Shown here piece by piece: positions 20,464 through 30,565 of a stretch of DNA of 64,000 bases. The stretch is from an uncultured Bacteroidales bacterium (GTDB lineage Bacteria; Bacteroidota; Bacteroidia; Bacteroidales; F082), in the NCBI GenBank assembly GCA_947302205.1, contig CAMYVD010000003.1:38458-102457 (forward strand), in the 5' to 3' direction. How positions within the stretch are numbered: the first letter of the stretch is position 1; every line of letters starts with the position of its first letter. The notes under the pieces were generated by a model. It saw only the letters and a list, made by a program, of their open reading frames with translations, made no database searches and was not told the DNA's origin. The position numbers and the translations under genes are program-made.

Positions 20464-20575
20464 TTGCCATACTGATGCCATACTGATGCCATAGTGATGC
20501 CATACTCTTGCCATACTTTAAAGTATGGCAAGAGTATGGCATCACTATGGCTATACTATGGCTACACTATGGCAA
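20464..20575. repeat. ~112-bp palindromic array of ~11-bp units (TGCCATACTGA-type) with a 64-bp perfect palindromic core
   Basis: 20488-20551 is a perfect 32+32 bp inverted repeat with no spacer, centred on ACTTT|AAAGT; flanks continue with 17/24 matches. Confidence 0.95.
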
Positions 20576-20664
20576 TAAAGACAAAAGAACAAAGAAAAAG
20601 AAAGATACTTTCCATTGATTTTTTTGTATCTTTGCGTCAACAAATCAACAAAAACAACACTATC

Positions 20665-22086
20665 ATGTTCAATAAAGACGTTTATAGTGGTCGCAGAGCC
20701 ACCCTGAAAAAGATGCTGAACCAAGGCATTGCCTTTTTCCCAGCCAACAACGAAGCCCCCTTCAACTATCCCGACAACACCTATATCTATCGCCAAGACA
20801 GCAATTTCTCCTATTACTTTGGTTTGAACCACCCCGACATGGTTGGCGTGATCGACTTTGAAAGTGGCGAGGAAATCCTCTTCGGCGTTGATGTCACCAT
20901 CGACGACGTGATCTGGTGCGGCCCGTTGCCTTCATTAAAAGAACAAGGCGATCGTATCGGCATCACCGACTGCCGCGACTTCAATAAGTTTGGCGAATAC
21001 ATCCAACAGGCCATGACCAAAGGCCGCAAGATCCACATGCTGCCCACCTACCGTGGTGACACTCAGATCCAGGTTTCCAATTGGCTGAACTGCAACGTCA
21101 ACAAGGTGTCCGAATACGTCAGCCTTGAGCTCATCAAAGCCGTGATTGCCATGCGCGAGGTCAAGAGCGACATTGAGATTGCCGAGATGGAACGCGCCGC
21201 CAACACCGCTTATTACATGCACACCACGGCCATGAAGATGTGTAAGCCGGGCATGGTGGAACAAGACATTGCCGGTGTGGTGGAAGGCCTGTCGCTCTCC
21301 GGTGGAGGCCCCGTTTCCTTCCCCGTCATCCTCAGCGTCGATGGTCAGACCCTGCACAACCACAGCCATCACAACGTGCTGAAAGAAGGCCGCATGATGG
21401 TGTGCGATGCCGGTGCCGAAACCGAGAACTACTATGCCAGCGACTTCACCCGCACCACCCCTGTGGGCGGCAAGTTCAACCAACGCCAGCGCGAGATCTA
21501 TGAAATCGTCTTGAAAGCCAACCAGAGAGTGGCCGAGAACACCCGTCCTTATATCCCTTACATGACCATGCACACCTTGGCATGCCGCACCCTGATCGAG
21601 GGTCTGAATGCCATCGGACTGATGAAGGGCGACATTGACGAGGCTTTGATGAACGGTGCCCACTGGCTCTTCATGCCTCACGGTTTAGGTCACATGCTTG
21701 GCATGGATGTACACGACATGGAAGGCCTCGGTGAGACCTACGTCGGCTACGACGAAATTACGCCTCGTTCCACCAAGTTGGGCTTCAGCGGCCTGCGTTG
21801 CGGCAAGACCCTGAAACCGGGTTTCGTGGTCACTGACGAGCCAGGCATCTACTTCATCCCGACCCTTATCGATATGTGGAAGGCCGAAGGCAAGTTCAAG
21901 GAGTTCATCAACTACGACAAGCTGGAATCCTATAAGGACTTTGGAGGCATCCGCATTGAGGACGACCTGCTCATCACCGAAGACGGCTGCCGCATCCTTG
22001 GTCGCCCGATCCCAAAGACCGTGGCCGAAGTCGAGGACATGTGCGCCCAAGGCCGAGAGTGGATCAAGATGCCGGGATTGTATTAA
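20665..22086 (+). CDS. Xaa-Pro aminopeptidase (M24B family)
   Basis: ATG 20665 after TATCTTTG (20627-20634); 'MFNKDVYSGRRATLKKML'; 'LPHGLGHMLGMDVHD'-type region and C-terminal 'VTDEPGIYF'. Confidence 0.9.
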   Translation: MFNKDVYSGRRATLKKMLNQGIAFFPANNEAPFNYPDNTYIYRQDSNFSYYFGLNHPDMVGVIDFESGEEILFGVDVTIDDVIWCGPLPSLKEQGDRIGITDCRDFNKFGEYIQQAMTKGRKIHMLPTYRGDTQIQVSNWLNCNVNKVSEYVSLELIKAVIAMREVKSDIEIAEMERAANTAYYMHTTAMKMCKPGMVEQDIAGVVEGLSLSGGGPVSFPVILSVDGQTLHNHSHHNVLKEGRMMVCDAGAETENYYASDFTRTTPVGGKFNQRQREIYEIVLKANQRVAENTRPYIPYMTMHTLACRTLIEGLNAIGLMKGDIDEALMNGAHWLFMPHGLGHMLGMDVHDMEGLGETYVGYDEITPRSTKLGFSGLRCGKTLKPGFVVTDEPGIYFIPTLIDMWKAEGKFKEFINYDKLESYKDFGGIRIEDDLLITEDGCRILGRPIPKTVAEVEDMCAQGREWIKMPGLY

Positions 22087-24530
22087 AACTCGGTGACCAG
22101 TCTCACATTGACATATCGTGGGGTCAAGTAACTGTTGATCCCATACGAGTTGTTGTAAACATCCCTCACCCAAGTGTAGGAGATCGTGTTGCGAATGTCG
22201 AGGAGGTTGAACACTTCCAAGCTGACATACATGTTTTTCACATAATTCAGCGGATTGCCTTTGCTGAAGCTGCTTCCTTCGTTGATCAGCTCTTTCACGA
22301 AGCCGATGTCTACACGACGGTAGGCGGGATATTTCATGAACGGATGATAGGTATCCGCCTCGTGGTCATTGACGGGCATACCCGTGCCAAACACTATGGT
22401 CATATTGACTCTCCAAGTTGGGGCAAAGGGGATATAGTCTTGGAAAAACAGTGAGAAACTGAGCAGTTGGTTCGATGGCCTGTTGTGCCACCCCGTAGTA
22501 TCTCCTTCAATGATTTCTCGGCTCCGCATGAGCGAAAGGCTAGCCCAACTGTCGATACCTTTCACAAACTCGCCGTTGAGTTTGAGATCCAATCCGGTGG
22601 CATAACCCTTGGCTTTCTGGTCGGCATAATAACAGATGCGGACATTGTCAACATCATAAGGGATAATATGTTTCAAGTATTTGTAATAGACTTCCGAGGT
22701 CAGGATAAACGGACGACCCCAAGCCTTAAACTTGAAATCACTGCCCAGGACAACCTGATACGACTTCTGCACCTCGGCATCCTTGACGAGTGAACCATCT
22801 CGGTTGCGAAGCTCACGATAGAAAGGCGTTTGGTTGTACAATCCACCTGACAGACGGAACACCAGATCGCGGTTTTCCAGACTTGGCTTGAAAGCGACAC
22901 CCGCTCGAGGACTGACATACACCTTGTTATTATAACCCCAGTAATTGGCACGCAGACCGCCTGTCACCACAAGGTCGCCAGCATCACGCAAGGGGAAAGT
23001 CAATGACTGTTGCACATAGCCATTAACATTGTTGATCTCCAAAGTGTTATTGGCTTTATAATACTTATTTAAAACTAATTCGGGCAGAATCTCAGGCATC
23101 TGGCCTGGATGATCCATGGAATGAGGCAGACTGTATCCGGCAGAATCCATCAAGTGCCACTCGCTGACCACGTCGTCCACATACTGATGCTGGTAGCGTA
23201 CGCCCCATTTCAGCACGTTTTGGCCATTGACCCGAGTGCCCTTGTGGTCGAGGTTGAACACCCTGGCGTAGAAAGCGTTGCGGGCATGTTTCAGGAAAGC
23301 ACCCGTACCCATGTTGGTAACCACGTTACCCTGCTGTTCCGAGCCGAGCGAAGTCTCCACCTGCCCGAGCCAATACTCGCCCAAAATGTCGTAGGTCTCG
23401 GTTTCATAAGCCGAATAGGCTGAGGCAATGAGCTTTAAATCCAAATCCTTGTGAGGCTTGAAATCCAAGGTCAAAGCCCCCATACCCGTGGCGTAGTTGT
23501 CCAACTCCTGGCCTTCCATATAGATGTCAAGCCGCAAAACCGTATTGACGGTACCCGTCTCAGCTGTTGACGACTGAGGTGCCAGATAGTACTGGTTTCG
23601 GGAATAATAACCTAAGAAAGAGAGACTCCATTTTTCGTTGAACTTATAGTTGAGCATGGTCTGGACATCGGTGAAGTTGGGATTGTAAGTACCTTTGGTA
23701 TTCAGCATATTCAGGGCGATGGTCGGGTTTTTGTACCTCGCACCCAGCAGATAGCTGAACTTATCCTTCCCAACCACGCCTTCCACATGGGCTTCGGCAC
23801 CCAACAAACTCAAAGAGAGCGATCCAGCCGTCTCACGAGGGGTCTTGTAGGTAACGTCAAGCACCGACGACATCTTGTCGCCATATTCCACACCGAAACC
23901 GCCTGCCGAAAACACAATATTGCTTACCAGCCTCGAGTTGACGAACGACAGGCCTTCCTGTTGGCCTGAGCCTACCAGGAAAGGACGATAGATCTCGATG
24001 CCGTTGACATAGATCAGATTTTCGTCGAAGTTACCGCCACGGACGGTGTATTGGGAGCTCATCTCATTGTTTGAGACCACGCCGGGCAGTGTCTTCAGCA
24101 AAGTTTCCACCCCACCACCCATAGAGGGTAACGCGGTAGCTTTCTTCGGATCCAGACGGATCAGGCTTGACGTCTCCACGGCACGGTCAGAGATGACCAC
24201 ATCGGGTAGGTTGGTAGCGATGGATTTCAGCATCACGTCCAACTTTCGTTTTTCTCCACTCTTCAGTCGCACAACAACCTGCTTCGTCTCATAGCCGACA
24301 AAGGAAAAATTGATCACCAACGATGTGTCGGACAACACGTTAAGTTCGTATGCTCCCTTTGAATTGGTAGTTTGACCCACTAACAACTCGGTCACGATCA
24401 CGTTAGCCATCTCAATGGGATGGTTTTGCTCGTCGGTGACTTTGCCATACACCACTCCTGTCGGTAGGTTTTGTGCCGAAGCCACCATCGACAGTAGCAG
24501 AAGGAAAATCAAAGTGAGTTTTAGGCGCAT
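22083..24530 (-). CDS. TonB-dependent receptor with carboxypeptidase-regulatory-like N-terminal domain
   Basis: Signal peptide MRLKLTLIFLLLLSMVASAQ; 'GVVYGKVTDEQNHPIEMANVIV'; plug 'LLKTLPGVVSNNEMSSQYTVRGGNFDENLIYVNGIEIYRP'. Confidence 0.9.
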   Translation of the reverse strand: MRLKLTLIFLLLLSMVASAQNLPTGVVYGKVTDEQNHPIEMANVIVTELLVGQTTNSKGAYELNVLSDTSLVINFSFVGYETKQVVVRLKSGEKRKLDVMLKSIATNLPDVVISDRAVETSSLIRLDPKKATALPSMGGGVETLLKTLPGVVSNNEMSSQYTVRGGNFDENLIYVNGIEIYRPFLVGSGQQEGLSFVNSRLVSNIVFSAGGFGVEYGDKMSSVLDVTYKTPRETAGSLSLSLLGAEAHVEGVVGKDKFSYLLGARYKNPTIALNMLNTKGTYNPNFTDVQTMLNYKFNEKWSLSFLGYYSRNQYYLAPQSSTAETGTVNTVLRLDIYMEGQELDNYATGMGALTLDFKPHKDLDLKLIASAYSAYETETYDILGEYWLGQVETSLGSEQQGNVVTNMGTGAFLKHARNAFYARVFNLDHKGTRVNGQNVLKWGVRYQHQYVDDVVSEWHLMDSAGYSLPHSMDHPGQMPEILPELVLNKYYKANNTLEINNVNGYVQQSLTFPLRDAGDLVVTGGLRANYWGYNNKVYVSPRAGVAFKPSLENRDLVFRLSGGLYNQTPFYRELRNRDGSLVKDAEVQKSYQVVLGSDFKFKAWGRPFILTSEVYYKYLKHIIPYDVDNVRICYYADQKAKGYATGLDLKLNGEFVKGIDSWASLSLMRSREIIEGDTTGWHNRPSNQLLSFSLFFQDYIPFAPTWRVNMTIVFGTGMPVNDHEADTYHPFMKYPAYRRVDIGFVKELINEGSSFSKGNPLNYVKNMYVSLEVFNLLDIRNTISYTWVRDVYNNSYGINSYLTPRYVNVRLVTEF

Positions 24531-24624
24531 AAATGAATAACTCGAAATCTGGATTTTTAGTATTCCCAAACAAAAAAAGCCGCCACGCAAGCGCAGCAGC
24601 TATTTTATCTGAAACGGGTGGTGA

Positions 24625-24867
24625 TTACCAACGGTTCAAGTTGCCCTTTTCAGCAGCATCCATGATGGCTGCATAGACACCCTTCTTATCGATGGTGCGC
24701 AGACCAGCGGCTGAAACCTTCAGCACAACCCATTCATCCCACTCAGGAACATAGAACTTCTTGATCTTCAAGTTAGGCTCGAAAGTTCTCTTGGTTCTCT
24801 TGTTGGAGTGAGAAACATTATTACCAGTGATGGTCTTTTTACCTGTAATCTGACAAACTTTTGACAT
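24625..24867 (-). CDS. rpmB: 50S ribosomal protein L28
   Basis: [38 protein letters not shown]... Confidence 0.95.
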   Translation of the reverse strand: MSKVCQITGKKTITGNNVSHSNKRTKRTFEPNLKIKKFYVPEWDEWVVLKVSAAGLRTIDKKGVYAAIMDAAEKGNLNRW

Positions 24868-24927
24868 GACTCTATTCTTTATTAATTGTTGTCTTCTTCA
24901 AAACGGACTGCAAAAGTACAACTTTTT

Positions 24928-24960
24928 TTTGAACCACAATTATTTTTTTTGGTATTTTTG
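24928..24960 (+). promoter_or_regulatory. Promoter TTTG-N21-TATTTTTG upstream of the GtrA gene
   Basis: TTTG 24928-24931; TATTTTTG 24953-24960; a divergent TACTTTTG for rpmB lies at 24911-24918 (minus strand). Confidence 0.55.
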
Positions 24961-24980
24961 CGTCTTAAAAGCAGAATTAA

Positions 24981-25382
24981 TTGAAATTAAGACAGATCTA
25001 TAGAAGCCACAGACACTTTTTTCTCTATGCCATCATCGGTGTCATCAGCACAGGAGTAGAGTTTGTGGTTTTCGCCTTGCTTTACAGGCTGATACCATAC
25101 ATGTGGGCCAACATCATCGGATTCCATTGTGGCATTATCTGTAGTTTTTTGCTGAATAGAAGTTTCAATTTCAAAAAAGAGGATCGGGTCATTCTCCGTT
25201 TCACCACTTTCTATCTGATTCAGTTGGTTTGCCTTGCATTGAATAGTTTGATCTTGTATCTATGTGTTAGCATAGGAGACATCAATCCTCTAATATCCAA
25301 AGCATTATCAATCGTATTAACAGCACTTATTCCCTTCTTCCTGAATAAGAGCATCACTTTCAGCAAAAAGCTGGATCATTGA
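24981..25382 (+). CDS. GtrA family protein
   Basis: Four-TM protein; 'FFLYAIIGVISTGVEFVVFALL', 'FLLNRSFNFKKE', 'FFLNKSITF'. Confidence 0.85.
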   Translation: MKLRQIYRSHRHFFLYAIIGVISTGVEFVVFALLYRLIPYMWANIIGFHCGIICSFLLNRSFNFKKEDRVILRFTTFYLIQLVCLALNSLILYLCVSIGDINPLISKALSIVLTALIPFFLNKSITFSKKLDH

Positions 25383-26287
25383 TTGAGATGCACATCGAGC
25401 TGCGGGAACGGGAAATGCAGTCCTTCCTGAGGCAAGGTTTTGTAAACCTTTTCGTTCATGCTGAAAAACACTGGCCAATAATCAGCCGATTTCACCCAGA
25501 CCCTCATTCTGATATCCACTGAACTGCTGTTCAACTGACCGATTTCAACAAACGGTTCAGGATCTTTTAAGATTCGGGAATCGTCGTTGCACAAGCGCAA
25601 TAGCGCTGATTTAGCCTTATCATAATCATCTCCATAGGAGATGGAAATCAGCCAGTCGACACGCCGTAGTTCTTCCTTAGTGAAAATGGTCATAACCCCG
25701 GTGGCAAGGATGCCGTTAGGGATATGGATCACCTTATTGTCAGTGGTCAAAATGACGGTGTTGAAAATCTGGATTTCCTTTACCACGCCTTCTTGACCTT
25801 GCGCGGCAATGAAGTCGCCCACCTTGAAGGGGCGGAACAGGATGATGATGACGCCACCCGCGAAGTTCTGCAAGGTGCCGCTCAGCGCCATGCCGATAGC
25901 CAGCCCAGCCGAGGCAAGCAGTGCGACCAACGACGAGGTGTTTACACCTAAAATACTGATTATTATTATGATAAGAATAAAATTCAGTATCACCGCCATC
26001 AGGTTCGACAGGAAGCTGTGCAACGTGGCATCGCCGTGTTTGTGCATCAATCCGTTGGCCATCCATTTCTTCGCGAGTTTGATGAGCCAACGCCCAATAA
26101 TCAACACCACAAGCGCTACCAATAGTTTGATTCCGAAAGGCACAAGATATTGCCTCACAAGATCCGGCAGCCATTCGCTTACAGGTGTGGAAGTTAATTT
26201 TTCGAATGTCTCTGCCATAGCCTTCACGGTGGTGTCGTTCTGTATAGTTTCACCTACTTTCGAGGTGATAGTGTCGTTTTCTATCAT
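25376..26287 (-). CDS. MscS family mechanosensitive ion channel
   Basis: 'LLASAGLAIGMALSGTLQNFAGGVIIILFRPFKVGDFI'. Confidence 0.93.
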   Translation of the reverse strand: MIENDTITSKVGETIQNDTTVKAMAETFEKLTSTPVSEWLPDLVRQYLVPFGIKLLVALVVLIIGRWLIKLAKKWMANGLMHKHGDATLHSFLSNLMAVILNFILIIIIISILGVNTSSLVALLASAGLAIGMALSGTLQNFAGGVIIILFRPFKVGDFIAAQGQEGVVKEIQIFNTVILTTDNKVIHIPNGILATGVMTIFTKEELRRVDWLISISYGDDYDKAKSALLRLCNDDSRILKDPEPFVEIGQLNSSSVDIRMRVWVKSADYWPVFFSMNEKVYKTLPQEGLHFPFPQLDVHLNQ

Positions 26288-26342
26288 GTCTCTATTTTTG
26301 AAAATGCAAAAATACAACAAAAAAATTTACTAATATTGCAGC

Positions 26343-26957
26343 ATGAAAAACTCTTTCAAAGACTATCTAAAGGACCCGAAGAACCAGAGCACGGTTGACG
26401 TTGGTTTGTTTATCATGCTGATTTTGAGTTTCCACGTCCTGTTTCTTGGCTGGAAGGCTTTAGAGTATTGGCCTATCAAGGATGCCATCGACAAGTTGAG
26501 CCTATGGTCGGTGAATAGAGTCTTTAATGAATCCTGCTGGGTGTTGCAACATGTTTTCGGTATAGACATTACCACCATCACTGAAAGCCGTCTTATTGCT
26601 GCCTTAAGCAAGGAAGGGACATTCGTCAAAGTGATCATTGCCACTGAATGTGCGAGCTTGAAGCAGTGGTGCCATTGGCTTTTCCTTATGTTGATTTTCC
26701 CTGGTCCTTGGAAACACAAGGCTTGGTATATTCCTGCAGGCTTAGTCATTATTGAGTGGACCAATGTAGTGCGTATCTGCGGTATCCTGCTGATGCAGAT
26801 ACAATGGCCTGGGCCCAATACTTTCCACATAGCCCACGACTACATTTTCAAGGCATTCTTCTACCTCGTCATTTTCCTGATGTGGGTGCTTTGGGTAGAG
26901 AAATTCAAGAACAAAAAACCAATAACACCAGAAAAAACAATTGAAGATCATGAATAA
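26343..26957 (+). CDS. Exosortase/archaeosortase family protein
   Basis: Multi-TM with conserved Cys (ATECASLKQW), Arg (WTNVVRICG) and His (FHIAHDYIFK) in exosortase order; 'PGPWKHKAWYIPAGLVI'. Confidence 0.75.
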   Translation: MKNSFKDYLKDPKNQSTVDVGLFIMLILSFHVLFLGWKALEYWPIKDAIDKLSLWSVNRVFNESCWVLQHVFGIDITTITESRLIAALSKEGTFVKVIIATECASLKQWCHWLFLMLIFPGPWKHKAWYIPAGLVIIEWTNVVRICGILLMQIQWPGPNTFHIAHDYIFKAFFYLVIFLMWVLWVEKFKNKKPITPEKTIEDHE

Positions 26958-28038
26958 CGACATCATTTTCATCCTCGATGCCGGTGGCACAGGATTCAAG
27001 TTCTCGGCAGTATGCGATTACAAGGAAATCATCGAACCCTTCACCATTCCTACTGCCTCGCCCACACACGAGGACTTGTTGCAGAAACTCATCGACGGCT
27101 TTCATGAGTGCGAGCAACGTTGTGGCAGCAAGGCCAAGGCCATCAGTTTCTGCTTCCCTGGTCCAGCCGACTATCCCAACGGTATCATCGGCGACCTGCC
27201 CAACCTGCCTACTTTCCGTGGCGGCGTGGCACTGAAGGCCATGTTGGAAAACGAGTTCAAGGTGCCGGTATTCATCAATAATGACGGAGACCTTTTCGTT
27301 TACGGAGAGGCCCTCGGCGGACTGCTTCCGCAGGTGAACGCCATGCTTGAGCAGCAAGGCAACCCAAAGCGTTACAAAAACCTGTTCGGCGTGACATTGG
27401 GTACTGGTTTCGGCGGCGGCATCGTCATCGATAAGGTGTTGCTCAGCGGTGATAATAGTGCAGGTGGAGAGATTTGGTGTTCACGCAACTGTCTCTATCC
27501 CGATACTATCGCTGAAGACAGCGTCAGCATCCGTGCCGTACGCCGCGTGTATGCCAGAGAAGCCGGTATTGCTTTCGACGAGGCACCGCAACCTTACGAC
27601 ATCTTCAAGATTGCCCAAGGCGAACAGCCCGGCAACCAAGAAGCTGCTTTGAAAGCTTGGGATGAGCTCACCACCGTATTGGCCGATGTCATCGGCAACG
27701 GTCTGCGTTTCACCGATGGTCTCGTGGTCATTGGCGGCGGACTGTCAGGCGCTTGGCCTGTGTTCATGCCTATGCTCATCAAGAAACTCAACGAACCATA
27801 TAATGTAGATGGCAACGTCATCCCACGCATGGAGACCGAAGCCTTCAACTTAGAAGACGTGAACGACTGCCTCCGCTTTGCCGAAAAATCTGGCAAAATG
27901 ATCACCGTGCCTTTCAGCGACCAGCAAGTGTGGTACGACCCGACCAAACGCGTAGGCGTAGGCATCACCAAACTCGGGACCTCATCGGCCGTCGCTATTG
28001 GCGCCTACGCCTTTGCGATGCATCAACTGGAAAAATAA
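26950..28038 (+). CDS. ROK family protein / sugar kinase
   Basis: 'FILDAGGTGFKFSAV', 'FINNDGDLFVYGEALGG', 'GVTLGTGFGGGIVID'. Confidence 0.85.
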   Translation: MNNDIIFILDAGGTGFKFSAVCDYKEIIEPFTIPTASPTHEDLLQKLIDGFHECEQRCGSKAKAISFCFPGPADYPNGIIGDLPNLPTFRGGVALKAMLENEFKVPVFINNDGDLFVYGEALGGLLPQVNAMLEQQGNPKRYKNLFGVTLGTGFGGGIVIDKVLLSGDNSAGGEIWCSRNCLYPDTIAEDSVSIRAVRRVYAREAGIAFDEAPQPYDIFKIAQGEQPGNQEAALKAWDELTTVLADVIGNGLRFTDGLVVIGGGLSGAWPVFMPMLIKKLNEPYNVDGNVIPRMETEAFNLEDVNDCLRFAEKSGKMITVPFSDQQVWYDPTKRVGVGITKLGTSSAVAIGAYAFAMHQLEK

Positions 28039-28046
28039 ACCATCTT

Positions 28047-30278
28047 ATGAAAAAATTATATCTCATCGCCCTAATGGGCCTGCTCCTCTGTGTTTCCTGC
28101 AATAAAAAGGAAACCGATCCTGAAGTCATCGCCATGCGCGGATTGGTGAACCGTGTAATTCCGGAATTCTCCGACCAGATTCAATTGGAACGTCTCAACG
28201 ACACTATCGACCGTTATGAATTCGAATCCGTTGATAATAAGATCGTGATTCGTGGCAACAACGCCAACAGTATGGCCGTGGGTTTGAACCGTTATCTGAA
28301 ATACTATTGCCATGCTGAGTTCCCTTGGTTCATGGAGGAGGCTTTGGAGATGCCTGCCACGTTGCCTATGGTACCAGAAAAAGCGAGCGAAACCGCCCGT
28401 GTCCCCGAGCGTTTCTTCTTGAACTACTGCACCTTCGGCTACACCATGCCTTGGTGGAGCTGGGAACAATGGGAGCACTTCATCGACTGGATGGCGATGA
28501 ACGGCATCAACCTGCCGTTGGCTATCACTGGACAGGAATCCGTGTGGTATGAGGTATGGAGTGACCTTGGACTCACCGACGAGGAGATCCGTAGCTACTT
28601 CACAGGTCCCGCCCATCTACCCTGGCATCGCATGCAGAACATCGACCGCTGGGGAGGCCCCCTGCCATTGTCTTGGCTAGAAAACCAGAAAGCTTTGCAG
28701 CAAAAAATCGTTGCCCGTGAACGTGAACTGAACATGAAACCCGTGTTACCAGGCTTTGCTGGACACGTGCCACCCTGCATCAAGCGCATCTATCCAGATG
28801 CTCCTTTGGCCTCGTTGGGCGACTGGGCAGGCTTCGACAGCACTTGCTGGTGCAAGTTCCTCGATCCGCTTGATCCGCTTTACACCGAGATCCAACAGAA
28901 ATTCATTGCCAAGCAAACCGAGTTCTTTGGCACTGACCATATTTATGGAATGGATATTTTTAACGAGATGATACCACCCAGTTGGGATCCAGAATACTTA
29001 GGCCGCGTAAGCCGTCAAGTGTATGAGTCGCTCGAATCCGCCGACCCCGAAGGCCGCTGGCTCGAGATGACCTGGCTCTTCTGGAATGAGCGCCAATACT
29101 GGGATATAGACAACCGCATCGAGGCTTACATCACCTCTTTCCCGAAAGAACGCCACCTGCTGCTCGACTACTACTGTGAGCGTCAACCGATTTGGGAACG
29201 CACCAACAGCTATTATGGCGTGCCTTACATCTGGTGCTACCTCGGCAACTTCGGTGGCAACTCTATGCTCGCTGGCAACCTCGACACCGTCAACGTGCGC
29301 ATCGAAAGAGCGTTTGAGAAAGGTGGCGACAACTTCGTGGGCATCGGCTCCACTTTGGAAGGCTTCGATTGCAACCCATTCATGTATGAATATGTGTTTG
29401 AAAAAGCTTGGGATAGCCCACTACACCAGGATGTTGATGCTTGGGTGGAATGTCTCGCCGACCAACGTGCAGGCATGGAAGATCCCAACATGAGAGCCGC
29501 ATGGAAGCTGCTCGCCGACAGCGTTTACAACAAGGTCTCGTCTCCAGGTCAGACCGTGCGCATCAACCAAAGGCCTACCATGGGCGACATCAACGAATAC
29601 AAACAGTATTATGTGGCGCCCACCTATCGGTACAACAACTTGACATTATTAAACGTGCTTGACGACCTGCTTGACGCTGAATGCAACACTCGCGCTCGCC
29701 ATTTCGACGTGGTCAACATCACCCGACAGCTATTAGGCAACTACTTCAGCGACCTGTACATCGACTACCTGAAAGCATTTAAGGAGGACGATTACGAGAC
29801 TCTCCATCAAATTGAAGCTACGATGACCTCCATCCTGGACGACACCGACAAGATTTTAGCTACCGAAAGCGCATTCTTAGTCGGCCGTTGGATCAAGGAT
29901 GCCCGTGCCATTGGCATCACCGACGAGGACAAGGATTACTTCGAGAGCAACGCCCGTAATATCATCACCACTTGGGGTGAGGAGGATGCCTTGCTCAACG
30001 AGTACGCCAGCCGCGCCTGGGCAGGCCTCACAGAGACCTACTATGCTTACCGCTGGAAGGAATTCTTCAAGGATGTCAACGCCTCAATTAAAGCTAAGAA
30101 GCCCTTCGACGAGAAGGCCTACCATGATCGTATTTGCAAGTACGAAGGCCAATGGTGGCGCGATCGCTTAGGTCAATTCAACGCTGAACCACAAGGCGAC
30201 GGCGTGGCTTTGGCTAAGGAAATTGCCGAGAAGTATCGTGAACAATTAATGGAAAAATACGGGAATCACCAGAAATAA
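28047..30278 (+). CDS. Alpha-N-acetylglucosaminidase, GH89 (NAGLU-like) lipoprotein
   Basis: Lipobox LLLCVSC; 'FFLNYCTFGYTMPWWSWEQWEHFIDWMAMNGINLPLAITGQE', 'WGGPLPLSW'. Confidence 0.93.
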   Translation: MKKLYLIALMGLLLCVSCNKKETDPEVIAMRGLVNRVIPEFSDQIQLERLNDTIDRYEFESVDNKIVIRGNNANSMAVGLNRYLKYYCHAEFPWFMEEALEMPATLPMVPEKASETARVPERFFLNYCTFGYTMPWWSWEQWEHFIDWMAMNGINLPLAITGQESVWYEVWSDLGLTDEEIRSYFTGPAHLPWHRMQNIDRWGGPLPLSWLENQKALQQKIVARERELNMKPVLPGFAGHVPPCIKRIYPDAPLASLGDWAGFDSTCWCKFLDPLDPLYTEIQQKFIAKQTEFFGTDHIYGMDIFNEMIPPSWDPEYLGRVSRQVYESLESADPEGRWLEMTWLFWNERQYWDIDNRIEAYITSFPKERHLLLDYYCERQPIWERTNSYYGVPYIWCYLGNFGGNSMLAGNLDTVNVRIERAFEKGGDNFVGIGSTLEGFDCNPFMYEYVFEKAWDSPLHQDVDAWVECLADQRAGMEDPNMRAAWKLLADSVYNKVSSPGQTVRINQRPTMGDINEYKQYYVAPTYRYNNLTLLNVLDDLLDAECNTRARHFDVVNITRQLLGNYFSDLYIDYLKAFKEDDYETLHQIEATMTSILDDTDKILATESAFLVGRWIKDARAIGITDEDKDYFESNARNIITTWGEEDALLNEYASRAWAGLTETYYAYRWKEFFKDVNASIKAKKPFDEKAYHDRICKYEGQWWRDRLGQFNAEPQGDGVALAKEIAEKYREQLMEKYGNHQK

Positions 30279-30565
30279 AAGAAACTCACCACCCGGCAAA
30301 ACAACTCGCGACACCACGACTGACACAACTCCAAATCCACATCCTTGGTGCGGCTACGGAATACGTGTAACTGGTAAAAGAGATTGTGCGAACGCCATTC
30401 CCTGACCATCGACTCCAAGTCACGGCGACACACCGCCATTTCGGGCGAGGACTGAGCTCTCACTTTCATTAAAAATTCACGCATATCGGCCTTGCTCCTG
30501 ACCGAAGCAGAGTCAAGGATGTGTGTGTTCGTAGGGGTCGTTATGGCATTGGAAACCGCTATCAT
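30266..30565 (-). CDS. Small hypothetical protein
   Basis: 99 aa, convergent with GH89 and abutting the MATE gene; no recognised domain. Confidence 0.4.
   Translation of the reverse strand: MIAVSNAITTPTNTHILDSASVRSKADMREFLMKVRAQSSPEMAVCRRDLESMVREWRSHNLFYQLHVFRSRTKDVDLELCQSWCRELFCRVVSFFYFW

Noticed and set aside
20464-20575. CRISPR array
   Set aside because: Repeat units are ~11 bp and contiguous with no spacers, and inverted around a centre; no cas genes
20494-20664. N-terminal extension of the aminopeptidase ORF
   Set aside because: Runs through the palindrome and the promoter; ATG 20665 matches the family N-terminus
20935-21681. 248-aa minus-strand ORF
   Set aside because: Shadow of the Xaa-Pro aminopeptidase gene; His/Gly-rich, implausible protein
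27930-28046. N-terminal extension of the GH89 ORF
   Set aside because: Overlaps the ROK gene; ATG 28047 gives a lipoprotein signal
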